Shown one piece after another: positions 52,743-63,000 of a stretch of DNA of 64,000 nt (position 1 is its first letter; each line of letters starts with the position of its first letter). The position numbers and the translations under genes were made by a program. Source of the stretch: Nostoc sp. 'Peltigera membranacea cyanobiont' 210A. Its GTDB lineage: Bacteria > Cyanobacteriota > Cyanobacteriia > Cyanobacteriales > Nostocaceae. A model generated the notes under the pieces. It worked only from the letters and a program-made list of their open reading frames with translations. It made no database searches and was not told where the DNA came from. The stretch lies in the NCBI RefSeq assembly GCF_002246015.1, contig NZ_NOLJ01000002.1, forward strand, positions 873,424-937,423, in the 5' to 3' direction.

Positions 52743-54129
52743 ACAAACCAAACTCACGTCGTGCATCATTAAAAGCAGCGCGGACTTGTTTATATCTAAA
52801 ACACCCCGGATTTGGCATTAATTCACAAACACGACCTTCTGTGGGATACACACCCTGAGCATTAAGGCTAAGGACAATCTCTCTAACTTCGCTGCAAAGT
52901 TTTTCTATGCTTTTGAGACGGCAAGCTTTATTGTAATTACGACATTTAGCAGAAATAGCACTACACAAATCTGGAAAGTGTCTAGAAATAGTTCTGTTGT
53001 GATGACCTAAACGCTTTCCAACTTCTTCCATTGTTGGTGGTGGTTCTTCATTACCTGCAAGTATTGCTAATAAAGCATCTTTTACTTGATATTGGTCGAA
53101 AGATTTTGGAGATACCCTTGGTGTGCGAGAAAGTTGGAGGTGCTTCTGCGAGATTTTTGTAAAAGATTTAGTAATTAGATTTTTTGGAGTAAGAAATTCT
53201 ACCAACGATATCTCTAATTCGTAACAAATTTTCAGAAGTGTATTTAGCTCTGGCAAGGTTTTAGTAGACTGCCACATCCACAAACTATTTTTTGGTACTC
53301 CAATAAGACGAGAAAATGCAGCTGCATTATTTTCCGCAACTTTATCAATAACTATATTTAATGATTTTGTAATATTTTCTTTTGATGGGGCAGATTCAAA
53401 GCATTGAGAAGCTAAAATTAGCTCTCCTACAACATTGGCAGTCCAATACTGCCACTCCAACTGTAATTTTATTGATCCTTCACCATCTGTAAATGTCTTA
53501 AGGCATTGATTTGCGCCTAACCACTCTCCACACTTTGAACAGTAACCAGGTCTTGAGCGCCAGTTTAACAAAGGTGATTCATGATTACAGTGAGGGCAAA
53601 GTTCAACCAAGGGTTTTTGATGCTGCGGGCAAATTGTAATTAGGTTAATTGTCCAAAGCAATTGCTCATAGACTACCAGCCCATTTTGATGCCGCTCTTG
53701 ATAACAAATTGGACACCAAGCTTTTCTGGTACGAAATAAATTGCGTGGAGTCAAAATGTTAGACCAAAACAGCATGGTTAAAAAACGCAAGTCATCTCTA
53801 AGCGTCAATTTTTGCAACACTTGAACTAAATCTGCTGCCATCTCTCCCATGCCATTTAACGCTTGACTACGGTTGAATATTTCACGAAAACCTCGATTAG
53901 CTCCATTTTGGAAATATATTTTATTGACAAGCGGAGCAATTTCTCTAGTCATCAAGACTCCTGGAAGAACTCCATGCAACTCTGCTATCCGTGTGATATA
54001 ACCTGTTAAACTCTCTATGTAAGGAGTCCCAATACCTACAGGTTGAGGTTGATAGAGGCGACTACGTTGTGGAATTAATGGCTTTTTTAAATTCCAAGAT
54101 TCGTATGTTTCTAATACACTAGCTAACAT
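52741..54129 (-). CDS. tnsD: TnsD-like target selector (long TniQ family protein)
   Basis: About 463 residues from the ATG at 54129 (GGAG upstream, 11-bp overlap with the tnsC end); the open frame extends to 54237. The TniQ domain starts PQRSRLYQPQPVGIGTPYIESLTGYITRIAELHG. Zinc-binding sets are visible: CPICYQE with HQK, CPHCNHE, and CSKCGEWLG. The long C-terminal part contains HTH-like sections (EEVGKRLGHHNRTISRHFPDLC and VREIVLSLNAQGVYPTEGRVCELM), probably for binding the attachment site. Its position last in a tnsAB-tnsC-tnsD operon, next to tRNA-Val, suggests it recognises that tRNA gene. Confidence 0.87.
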   Translation of the reverse strand: MLASVLETYESWNLKKPLIPQRSRLYQPQPVGIGTPYIESLTGYITRIAELHGVLPGVLMTREIAPLVNKIYFQNGANRGFREIFNRSQALNGMGEMAADLVQVLQKLTLRDDLRFLTMLFWSNILTPRNLFRTRKAWCPICYQERHQNGLVVYEQLLWTINLITICPQHQKPLVELCPHCNHESPLLNWRSRPGYCSKCGEWLGANQCLKTFTDGEGSIKLQLEWQYWTANVVGELILASQCFESAPSKENITKSLNIVIDKVAENNAAAFSRLIGVPKNSLWMWQSTKTLPELNTLLKICYELEISLVEFLTPKNLITKSFTKISQKHLQLSRTPRVSPKSFDQYQVKDALLAILAGNEEPPPTMEEVGKRLGHHNRTISRHFPDLCSAISAKCRNYNKACRLKSIEKLCSEVREIVLSLNAQGVYPTEGRVCELMPNPGCFRYKQVRAAFNDARREFGL

Positions 54130-55270
54130 CTTGCTGCACTCCGATGGGATCTCTTTTAGGTTTGCGTTTGCCAACCTTTCCTGGCGGACGAGTAGTTTTT
54201 GGGGTTTCTTCGGGTAGCACAATTGGTTTTGCGCCAAGTCCTAATGCAGAGCGTAAGTTTTGCACATCTGCTTCTGTTTCAGATAATTGTCGTTCACCCT
54301 CTTGAATTTCCTTGAACATTTTCTGACACTGAGCAACCGACAAAGCACGTTTTTGTAAATCTTTGAGAGTGATTGTTGTTGCTTCTCGATCCAAAGCATC
54401 ACTAAGAACACGCTTCAGCCAATCTTTCAGTGTGCCAATACATCCTAAAGTACGTTCGTAAAAATATTCCCAATGATCGACTAAATTTGGAGTTTCTGCT
54501 AGTGGCAGATGCTGTTGAAAAGTTAACAACACACTCTTAAAAGCCTGTACATCTTCTGGGCTATCAGCACAATAACGGCGGAAATGAATATCAACACTAC
54601 GACGTGAGAGTTGACCGCTCAAATTACGGAATGTAAGTAGTTCGTATGTTCCTAATAGACAGTGCAAGATGCCTGTCATATTTGCTAAAGATTTGAGACA
54701 GTCTAATTGATCTTGTAGTTTGTATCCGCTTGCCACCTTACCAAAATGTTGTGCTTCATCTACAAAAAATACGTCTGGATGACGATGGATGAGAGCATTT
54801 TCTAAAGCTCTGCGTAGAGCAGGTGCAACTACTTTCGACTCAACATTAATTTTGCCAAAATTATCGCGAGAGATACCACGCACACCGTAATCAAACTTGT
54901 GATCGATTAATGGTTCTTCCAAAGTAATTAAGGCGCGTGTGTAGTATTCTTTCCAGTTGAAGTATCTCGATTCTGGCGCTATAGCTTCAATACCAACAAC
55001 AGGAACACGAGCGCGATCGCTTTCCAATTTAGGTAATGCTAGTTCTGTTAATTTCTGCTCAACGCGGAGTCGCAAAGTTGTTTTACCAACACCACTAGCA
55101 CCGTAAACAAAGATAAATGAAGCTCCTGCTGGTTCGGCAATCGTTCGCATGAGAATTTCATAGACTTCTTTAAGTCGAGGATGCGCTACGGTGTAATTTT
55201 CAAAGTAAGCAAGCCTTTCTGTAGCAGGCCGTGTGAGGAGTTCAAGCGGAAATCCAGTAGATTTTGTCAT
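54119..55270 (-). CDS. tnsC: TnsC-like AAA+ ATPase regulator of transposition
   Basis: A 383-residue AAA+ ATPase. Walker A VYGASGVGKTTLR (about 55-67), Walker B DVFFVDEAQHF (Asp171-Glu172), an Arg-finger-type region (LSRRSVDIHFRRY) and a basic C-terminal tail (TTRPPGKVGKRKPKR). TnsC polymerises on DNA, links the TniQ/TnsD target complex to the TnsAB transposase and enforces target immunity. The start lies 2 bp after the tnsAB stop, and its 3' end overlaps tnsD, so the operon order is tnsAB-tnsC-tnsD. Confidence 0.93.
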   Translation of the reverse strand: MTKSTGFPLELLTRPATERLAYFENYTVAHPRLKEVYEILMRTIAEPAGASFIFVYGASGVGKTTLRLRVEQKLTELALPKLESDRARVPVVGIEAIAPESRYFNWKEYYTRALITLEEPLIDHKFDYGVRGISRDNFGKINVESKVVAPALRRALENALIHRHPDVFFVDEAQHFGKVASGYKLQDQLDCLKSLANMTGILHCLLGTYELLTFRNLSGQLSRRSVDIHFRRYCADSPEDVQAFKSVLLTFQQHLPLAETPNLVDHWEYFYERTLGCIGTLKDWLKRVLSDALDREATTITLKDLQKRALSVAQCQKMFKEIQEGERQLSETEADVQNLRSALGLGAKPIVLPEETPKTTRPPGKVGKRKPKRDPIGVQQDVS

Positions 55271-55272
55271 AG

Positions 55273-57969
55273 TTAAAACTCCTCATACACTACAAGTGTT
55301 TCTGGGACGATCGCTTCATCTTCATCCGCTTGAAAATCGGTATTGGCAAAAGTAACTTGAATAAGTTTTGGTTCTTCGTTACGGCTTGTTGTCGCTTTTC
55401 CACCCTCGATTACCCTAAAGACTTCCTTAACTTCTGCATCATAGGAACGCTGTTCTAATAGAGCTTCTTGAGCTTCTACCGATGCTAAAAATTCTGCTAA
55501 ATTCTTAGCCGAAACTTTAGATTGTTGTGTATGATTTGAATAGTGTTTGCGTAACTCGATACTAGCTAACTTCAGTTCTTTTTCTGAACGACCTTGGAGT
55601 TCTGCATAATATTGAGAGATACACTGTACCCACTGTCCTCGAACAAAGGCGTAAGCGATGCCAATATTAAACGGGTCGTATCTTATCTGCACAGAGGTAT
55701 TTTCAATTTGAGGATCGCGGAAACTATTAGACCAGTAGTATATGTAGTTAATTTTTATGCCGCGTCCAACTTGAACTTTTGCTTTTCCCTCTGAGGTTGT
55801 AGGTAGGGTAAGAATCTGAAAGTTTTCATCGTAAGGAATCATGCGGTGAACCCGACTGCCTCCAATCGCCATACCCGCAGCAAACGCATCCCTCGGACTC
55901 TGGAAAAGTGCCGGATGTTCGTCTGTATCATAAACTTCGTAAGCCCAAGCACAAAGATATTCATAAAGTAAACCAAGTGTCCATACAGCTAGATTTTTAG
56001 GGTTAACTGACTTAGTGACTTGGCGGACATTACGAGTGATTTGTGTATTACCAAGTAAGTTATGGACAAATTGAGTATTGGAAGTTCCAAATAGGCGTTC
56101 GCAAACCGAACCAAAACGAGCTTTGGCTGGGGGTCTTTGCTTTTTTGTACATTCAAAAGTAGCTAGTAGTGTTTCAAAGTAAACGCTGTGAAACTCTGCA
56201 CCGTTATCTACCACTACAATTTGGGGAAGCCTGCCATGACGCTTGACACAAATTCTTAGCACCATTAAGCAAGAACGATATGAGGGTGAGTCAAACGTTA
56301 GGTAAACTGCCAGCAATCGCCGTGAATAAGCATCTACGAGAAATGTTGCCCAAGGTCTGCCAAGATTGCGACCTGTATCAGAGCAAACTAGCTCTACATC
56401 TAACTCAGTATGATCTATATGCCCAATTTCAAAAGGGCGATCGCCGTGTCTTGGGGTAGTTATAGCAAGCTCCCAATAGAAGGATTCATGCTGATAAGCG
56501 GCACGACGACCTTGGCGTTTTTTAGTCTGTTCGTAACCAGTCCGGCGTTGTACTTCTTTGGTAAATGCTTTATAGCTCGGAGCAATTACACCAGCTTCTT
56601 CGCAAGCTCGAACTAAAGCCGCGTGAACCTCCCACATTCTTTTTTGTTTAAGAGTTTCATAGTCTTCTAAAATAAACTTCTCCATAATTGCTAAGGTGTC
56701 TTCGGGCAGCTTGCGCTGTCGATTACCTTTGACACTGCGATGGGACAAAAGCCCAATGTAGCCGCAACCGTATTTTTGAATTGCAATTAAATATTTAGCT
56801 TTCCAGTGACGAATGGTACGGGCTGGTATTGTTTCGTTTTCTGGAGGATGTCCGTTTAAGTAAGGTTCGATAGTTTTGTAGCGTTCAAGGGCTTCTGCTT
56901 GGTCTTCAGGACTAGCTTGATGAAATCGCTGCCAAGATTCTGTGCTAATAGCTGTTTTTTCTGGTGTTTGGAGACTTGTGATTTTTCCTTGGCGAACCAG
57001 ATTCTCAAATATAGCTTTTTTGAGTTCAATTAACTGATTATTTTCTGCGCCAAGTATAACCTCTGTTTCTCCAACATGGATGATATTTAAACCTTTGCCG
57101 TCCCAACTAACAGTTGCTCCAGTAACAATATTGACTACAGGAGAGATAGCCGGAAGACTTACACTTGGTTGCTCAACCATTAATCTATAAGCACTAGCAG
57201 TTTGCTCGTCACGGAAGATTAGACATCTTTCTGGTTCAGCTAGTGGTGTAGCATTTAAATCAATATAGATTTGCTCTTGAATAATTAAGGTGTAGATATC
57301 GTCAGATTTAGCTCCTGTTGACCGATTGAGTAATTCTGCTAAAGTGATTCCTGGTTGAGATGACACAATTGCAAGTAATGATTGAGCGATCGCTTCTTCC
57401 ACTACTAGAGATTCTGAGCGATAATAATCTTCTAAAAATTGCAAATTACGTTGCAGAACCCAATTGATTTCGCGATCTGAATGAATGCGGTGATAAAGCC
57501 CAAACTGGTTAGCATAAACTTCTCCTGGCAAGGAATGCCATTGATTATTTTCTTCAGAGTAAAAGTAACGATTGGGGTTTTTCTCTGCTAGTTTTTTCAA
57601 ATCCTGCTCAGTTTTACACTCTTCCCAACCAGCCGAATTGGTTCGGATGACAAATAAATCTGGGGTGTGTAAAACGCCTAATCTACGTCCGTTACTTGCT
57701 TGATAGTCAAGTTTAATTTGCGGTGGTTGATCGTAGAATTCTAGAACATCTTTATCATGTTCTAACTGATAGATAATTGGCAGTTCAACCCGATGAGACT
57801 CAAATTGAATCGTGACTCCCATCTTGCGACTAGGGTAGCGTCCCGAAACATTCTTGCTACCGCCACCAACGCGACGGGATGGCTCAGATGAGCGAACTTT
57901 CTCAATAATTTTTTGCCCTGCCTCGGATATTTGAAGGCGAGCAACCCATTGTTCAAATTGCTCTTTCAT
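55273..57969 (-). CDS. tnsAB: TnsA-TnsB fusion transposase
   Basis: A GTG at 57987 gives 904 residues; the ATG at 57969 just behind AAGGAG is preferred. Numbering here is from the longer form. Residues about 40-200 are a TnsA-type PD-(D/E)XK nuclease (Glu69/76 region, Asp110 in VLHTPDLFVI, Glu123-Cys-Lys125 in WEECKTE). Residues about 380-860 are a TnsB-type DDE transposase with Asp525 (GHIDHTELD), Asp594 (VVVDNGAEF) and Glu630 (GSVCERLFGT), plus HTH segments before the core. Having TnsA in one chain with TnsB implies coordinated cutting of both strands (cut-and-paste). Such fusions are known in cyanobacterial Tn7-like and some type I CRISPR-associated transposons. Confidence 0.93.
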   Translation of the reverse strand: MKEQFEQWVARLQISEAGQKIIEKVRSSEPSRRVGGGSKNVSGRYPSRKMGVTIQFESHRVELPIIYQLEHDKDVLEFYDQPPQIKLDYQASNGRRLGVLHTPDLFVIRTNSAGWEECKTEQDLKKLAEKNPNRYFYSEENNQWHSLPGEVYANQFGLYHRIHSDREINWVLQRNLQFLEDYYRSESLVVEEAIAQSLLAIVSSQPGITLAELLNRSTGAKSDDIYTLIIQEQIYIDLNATPLAEPERCLIFRDEQTASAYRLMVEQPSVSLPAISPVVNIVTGATVSWDGKGLNIIHVGETEVILGAENNQLIELKKAIFENLVRQGKITSLQTPEKTAISTESWQRFHQASPEDQAEALERYKTIEPYLNGHPPENETIPARTIRHWKAKYLIAIQKYGCGYIGLLSHRSVKGNRQRKLPEDTLAIMEKFILEDYETLKQKRMWEVHAALVRACEEAGVIAPSYKAFTKEVQRRTGYEQTKKRQGRRAAYQHESFYWELAITTPRHGDRPFEIGHIDHTELDVELVCSDTGRNLGRPWATFLVDAYSRRLLAVYLTFDSPSYRSCLMVLRICVKRHGRLPQIVVVDNGAEFHSVYFETLLATFECTKKQRPPAKARFGSVCERLFGTSNTQFVHNLLGNTQITRNVRQVTKSVNPKNLAVWTLGLLYEYLCAWAYEVYDTDEHPALFQSPRDAFAAGMAIGGSRVHRMIPYDENFQILTLPTTSEGKAKVQVGRGIKINYIYYWSNSFRDPQIENTSVQIRYDPFNIGIAYAFVRGQWVQCISQYYAELQGRSEKELKLASIELRKHYSNHTQQSKVSAKNLAEFLASVEAQEALLEQRSYDAEVKEVFRVIEGGKATTSRNEEPKLIQVTFANTDFQADEDEAIVPETLVVYEEF

Positions 57970-58024
57970 ATACTCCTTACTAAGCACTTTGCGCTTTATT
58001 TTATGAATCTATCAAAATAAGACC

Positions 58025-58071
58025 ATAAAGTTAGGAACTTGCTTGCCTGATGCTATACTACTTAACTTTAT
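58025..58071. promoter_or_regulatory. Dyad operator between tnsAB and the Xre gene
   Basis: ATAAAGTTA (58025-58033) and its exact inverted copy TAACTTTAT (58063-58071) are 29 bp apart in the divergent promoter region. The adjacent Xre-type protein is the obvious candidate ligand, which would couple its own expression to that of the transposase operon. Confidence 0.6.
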
Positions 58072-58115
58072 AACACTTATATTGTGCAAAAGTCCACTGA
58101 TAGTAGATAGATTTA

Positions 58116-58403
58116 ATGGTGATACTGGTTCAGTATTGTTTTGTGACGCAAAAACACCCCAGTATTGAGTACCGCTTTGGCAAAGCCATTAGGCGGCGAA
58201 GGCGAGAGCTAGATTTATCCCAAGAAGAACTGGCTGAAAAGTCAGGACTTCATCGCAACTACATCTCAGGAATCGAAACCGGGGAGCGTAACCCTTCGTT
58301 AAAAAATATTGTTAAGTTAGCCGCAGCTTTGGAGATATCTGTCTCCGATCTCTTTGTTAATTACGGCATCGAGGTTAAGAGTGAATCGCAAACTAATCCC
58401 TAA
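58116..58403 (+). CDS. Xre-family HTH regulator of the Tn7-like element
   Basis: A 95-residue protein. Residues about 17-75 form a typical HTH-XRE domain (FGKAIRRRRRELDLSQEELAEKSGLHRNYISGIETGERNPSLKNIVKLAAALEI). The rest is short and polar. Divergent from tnsAB, with a dyad in between. Likely represses transposition genes. A GTG at 58143 is an alternative start that would leave only the domain. Confidence 0.85.
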   Translation: MVILVQYCFVTQKHPSIEYRFGKAIRRRRRELDLSQEELAEKSGLHRNYISGIETGERNPSLKNIVKLAAALEISVSDLFVNYGIEVKSESQTNP

Positions 58404-58453
58404 AATTTAGCTGTTAAAACTAAAGTACCAGCGTTTAGGTTAATCCAAGAGGG

Positions 58454-59443
58454 ATGACTATTTACTCAGAACATTGGAGCCTAAATCCTCTAGAAATCCC
58501 GCAACGGAGTCGGTTATTTTCTCTTGAACCTGTGGCAGTGGGAACTCCCTATGCAGAAAGTCTTAGTAGCTATCTCCATCGTTTAGCGCAGGCGCATTGT
58601 TTAACCTCTGAGAAGCTCGTTATGGGAGAAATTGCGCCACTTATTCTCAAAGATGAGGATAAATCTGAGCTATTGTCAAAAAATCTGAGTCACCTATTGG
58701 GAAATAGCGACGCTAAACCGGCTATTAACGGAATGCGAGAAATGACAGAAAAGTTAGTCACTGTCTTAGAAGAGTTAACAATGCGTCAGGATTTACGCTT
58801 TTTGACCCTTTTAAGCTGGAAAGGAATGATTTATGACAAGGGATTATTTCGGAACTATCGCGCTTGGTGTCCTTGTTGTTGTGAAGAGTGGATGCAGAAG
58901 AACAAAACTATCTATGAACCATTATCATGGTCATTTAAGGACGTAGAATTTTGTTTGATTCACAAACAGCGATTAATAGAAGAATGTTCTCATTGTGGTG
59001 CCCGTTTACCTGTGATGGCTAGGCTTTCACCTGCGGGATTTTGTTCTCGTTGTTACGGGTGGTTAGGACAGGAAATTAAAGGCGAAGAAGAAATAGAGAA
59101 ATATCGAGTTAATATTCAAGGAATTAGCGAATTAATTGCACTTACTCCCCAATTAGGTTATAAACCCATCCCGATCGAGTTAACCCGAAAATTACAATTG
59201 ATTTTGTTAGTGTTTGAACAAGCAATTGGAAAGGATGTGAAGTTATTGGGAGATTTAGGAGGAATCATGGAATCGTTGAGGATAGCCTCAACAACAAATC
59301 AAAGTCAACCTTATCATTTGGTGAAGTTGATTATTCCTGTGTGCGAGAAGGCGAAGATTAGTGTATTCCAGTTGTTTGGGTCAGATTTTAAGGAATTGGG
59401 CAAGATATTGTTCGGGAATTTTAGTCTGGAATTAAAGTTATAG
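58454..59443 (+). CDS. tniQ: Second TniQ-family protein (short form)
   Basis: A 329-residue protein. The TniQ domain is strongly like that of the long protein: IPQRSRLFSLEPVAVGTPYAESLSSYLHRLAQAHCL against PQRSRLYQPQPVGIGTPYIESL, and RQDLRFLTLLSWKG against RDDLRFLTMLFWSN. Zinc motifs CPCCCEEW, CSHCGA and CSRCYGWLG are kept. The C-terminal HTH-rich part of the long protein is reduced to about 110 residues. In CRISPR-associated Tn7-like elements a shorter TniQ joins the guide complex while TnsD handles tRNA targeting; here no cas gene follows within the window. Starts 50 bp after the Xre gene with AGAGGG before the ATG. Confidence 0.88.
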   Translation: MTIYSEHWSLNPLEIPQRSRLFSLEPVAVGTPYAESLSSYLHRLAQAHCLTSEKLVMGEIAPLILKDEDKSELLSKNLSHLLGNSDAKPAINGMREMTEKLVTVLEELTMRQDLRFLTLLSWKGMIYDKGLFRNYRAWCPCCCEEWMQKNKTIYEPLSWSFKDVEFCLIHKQRLIEECSHCGARLPVMARLSPAGFCSRCYGWLGQEIKGEEEIEKYRVNIQGISELIALTPQLGYKPIPIELTRKLQLILLVFEQAIGKDVKLLGDLGGIMESLRIASTTNQSQPYHLVKLIIPVCEKAKISVFQLFGSDFKELGKILFGNFSLELKL

Positions 59444-59649
59444 AAGCACCAGAAAAATGTGTTAATTAACCAAGTATCTAGGTGAATTTTTCTGGTTGTT
59501 GAAAATGGGCGTAGGCGTAGCCCGTCGTAGACATCGCACTCCAAAATTACTTCTATTATTGATATCGTGTCAGCACCACATCTCTGGATTCGGCATTAGA
59601 TGTATAATTACCCAAGGTTTTTGTGTATTTATTTACTGGTTAAAACTCG
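59444..59649. other. Intergenic interval with dispersed repeat
   Basis: Contains the Nostoc-type repeat GGGCGTAGGCGTAGCCCG followed by TCGTAGACATCGC (59507-59538). No tRNA, CRISPR repeat or cas gene is present here. Confidence 0.6.
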
Positions 59650-60018
59650 ATGATTACTGTTACACCAGAGGAAATTAGTCAGTTTCGCAGCGAATTGGCA
59701 GATAATCCCCAGGCTTTAGTAGCTTTGGATACTATCGAAGAGTGTGAAGGTTATTTAGACGATGCCGTTCCACTGCTGGTTATGCGGGAAACTGCACAGG
59801 AAGCAGATAGAGGATTAAATGATTGGTTGGAAAAATCCCGCCAATTTGTCTGTCAGGAAGAAGTTAGAGAAGCCTTGGAATCTGGATTGCTTGCTCCAGC
59901 TATAGAAGCGATCGCTATTGGTATTTCCATTCCTCCTGGTATAGCAACTGCACTCAGTATTTGCGTGTTTAAACTAGGTGCGAAAAAGTTTTGTAAAGTC
60001 CCCGAATCTGGTGCTTAA
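59650..60018 (+). CDS. Small unknown protein convergent with the TPR-CHAT gene
   Basis: A 122-residue protein, acidic and helical in the first half (TPEEISQFRSELADNPQALVALDTIEECEGYLDDAVPLLVMRE). A C-terminal hydrophobic segment follows (APAIEAIAIGISIPPGIATALSICVFKLGA) that could insert in a membrane. No family recognised. Its stop overlaps the CHAT gene stop by 4 bp. As a small protein with a possible membrane helix next to a caspase-like protease, it could be its target or partner; this is inference from position only. Confidence 0.65.
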   Translation: MITVTPEEISQFRSELADNPQALVALDTIEECEGYLDDAVPLLVMRETAQEADRGLNDWLEKSRQFVCQEEVREALESGLLAPAIEAIAIGISIPPGIATALSICVFKLGAKKFCKVPESGA

Positions 60019-63000
60019 AGTCCAGATGCTGTAAATCCAGCCCAGTAGTAGGGATTTGCAAAAGGTAGGGGTTGACGTTGCTTGATTAGTTTCAAAGATT
60101 CTTGAAATATGATGCGTTGTCCTACTCTTAGTTGAGCAAGGACTTTTTCAATCTGGGTTTTGTGTTCCTCCAAGAATCTGTCTAATCCCTCAATAGTCAG
60201 ATTTCGCAGCCAGTTTTGAGCTTGCTTAAGGGCTATGGCAACATCTCCTGCTTCCAATCGAGCAAGTTTGAATAAGTTTTCGTAGAATTTAATCATCAAA
60301 AAGCTGGTGGAAAGGTCATCTACTTCCCATAGGGAACTAACGACACTAGGACTACCTGCTAATAGAAAACCGCTAGGTAATCCAATATATTCATCGCTGG
60401 CATTGTCAAAATCAATTAATCCAGTTTCGCAGGCGGAAAGTGTGACGAGACGACATTGTTCTAAATTAAGAGCGAAGATTTTATCTAAGGTAAGACATTT
60501 TTCTAAATCGTGGGTTTCCCCTACTCGTAAATTCAGGTAACGTTCGGAGTTGGGTTTTGTTGATATGTCTGCGATCGGTGCATTCGCCAAAATTAGGGCT
60601 GATTTACCGGGATTTGTGAAGTTAAAATACCCGTGACAGCTAAAGTGGGTGCAGTGGTAAGTATTTAAGTCAGAATCATTAATTGCTGTGAGAGTTGCTG
60701 CCGATTTTTTCAGGACGTTGGCAGTATTAAAGTAACTTTGAATAACTTGTACTTCTAAATCTGTATAGTTTAAATCACCTGTGGGGTTTTGGATGGCAAA
60801 CAAGGATTTAAAATCAGGACGTTTGCGTTGTTGTACCTGTTGCAGTAGTTGACAACTGGGTGCATAACTCACACCACCAGCAAATAAATCTAGAAGACAG
60901 CGCGAATTTTTAGAATTTTGATTTACTGGAATTGCATGAAGAGGGAATAAATGCAGGAATCGATGGGGAATTAGAATGAGTTTATCGCAGTGCTTTGGTA
61001 TCTGGTTTAATATTTCATCAATGTGCAAAATGGAGGCTAATTGTTTGAGTTCTTCCCCTAATTTATTCATCCATTGGTCTTTTTGCTCGTCGTAGTTCTG
61101 CAAATATTGAATTATCCAATTTACCAAAGCTTTTCTATCTTCTGGTTGGGATTGCCAAACTGTTACCTCCCGTCTTTTTGTGACAATAAACGCCAGAATT
61201 TTGTCATTGAGAAGATACCACTCGATAATGGCTGTACGCTCATCCAAAGTAGGTTGGAATGAGTTAAATTTGAAACCATAACCAACGGGTAAGTAGCAGT
61301 TTTGCAATTCATTACGCTGCTGTCGCAACTTTTGGAGATGTTGTGCTAGAACTTGGGGATTTTCAGCTTTGCCATTTTGGATTTGATATTGTCCTACGGC
61401 TATTTCATCCCTGTATTTTTCTAATTGAGTGAATACTTCTGGAGGGAAGATGTTTTTAGAGTCGCGTTCGAGAATTTGCTCAACTAAATTGCGGGTTTTA
61501 CTACGTTCAACATATTCAATTGCTTCGGTAATCTTATTTAATTTCCTGCAAACTTCTACCATGTGGCGATAAACGTGGTTAAACTGTTCTGCTTGTTTGC
61601 GTTTGCTTTCTTCTCCAGATACTATTTCTTCCCGTAAAGATTCTACAGTAACAATAGCAGACTCAAAATCGTTGTATGCTGAGTCAAACTTGTTTGTATC
61701 TTGATGAGCAAGAGCAATTCCCCGCATCGACAAAGTTTCTGCCCAAGCTTGAGGCAAAGCTTCCCTGGTGTAGACAGTTAAAGCAGCAGTATAAGCAGCG
61801 ATCGCAATTTCGATGTTATCTGCCTTGTCTCCTTTGATTCTAGAATAGTAAGCAAGAGCGAGATTATTTTGCGTCATTGCCCAAGCTTGAGGCAAAGCTT
61901 CCCTGGTTGTGACAGTTAAAGCAGCAGTATGAGAAGCGATCGCAATTTCGATGTTATCTGCCTTGTCTCCTTTGATTCTAGAATAGTAAGCAAGAGCGAG
62001 ATTATGTTGCATTCCTGCCCATTCAAAAGGCAAAGCTTCCCTGGTTGTGACAGTTAAAGCAGCAGTATAAGCAGCGATCGCAATTTCGATGTTATCTGCC
62101 CTGTCTCCTTTAATTCTATCCCTGTAGGCATTTGCGAGATTATTTTGCGTTCCTGCCCAATTAAAAGGCAAAGCTTCTCTGGTGTAGACAGTTAAAGCAG
62201 CAGTACAAGAAGCAATCGCAATTTCGATATTCTCTGCCCTGTCTCCTTTAATTCTATCCCAGTAAGCATTTGCGAGATTATTTTGCGTCATTGCCCAATC
62301 AATAGGCAAAGCTTCTCTGGTGTAGACAGTTAAAGCAGCAGTATAAGAAGCAATCGCAATTTCGATGTTATCTGCCTTGTCTCCTTTGATTCTATTCCTG
62401 TAAGCAATTGCGAGATAATTTTGCGTTCCTGCCCATTCAAAAGGCAAAGCTTCTCTGGTTGTGACAGTTAAAGTAGCAGCATGAGAAGCGATCGCAATTT
62501 CGATGTTATCTGCCCTATCTCCTTTAATTCTATTGCTGTAGGCAAATCCGAGATCATTTTGCGTTGTTGCCCATTCTTGAGGCAAAGCTTCTCTAGTGTA
62601 GACAGTTAAAGCAGCAGTATGAGAAGCAATCGCAATTTCGATGTTATCTGCCTTATCTCCTTTGATTCTATCCCTGTAGGCAAATCCGAGATTATTTTGC
62701 GTCATTGCCCATTCAAAAGGCAAAGCTTCTCTGGTTGTGACAGTTAAAGCAGCAGTATGAGAAGCGATCGCAATTTCGATGTTATCTGCCCTGTCTCCTT
62801 TGATTCTATTCTTGTAGGCAAAAGCGAGATTATTTTGCGTCATTGCCCATTCTTGAGGCAAAGCTTCTCTGGTTGTGACAGTTAAAGCAGCAGTATGAGA
62901 AGCGATCGCAATTTCGATGTTATCTGCCCTGTCTCCTTTGATTCTAGAATAGTAGGCAAGTCCGAGATTATCTTGTATTCGTGCCCATTCAAAAGGCAAA

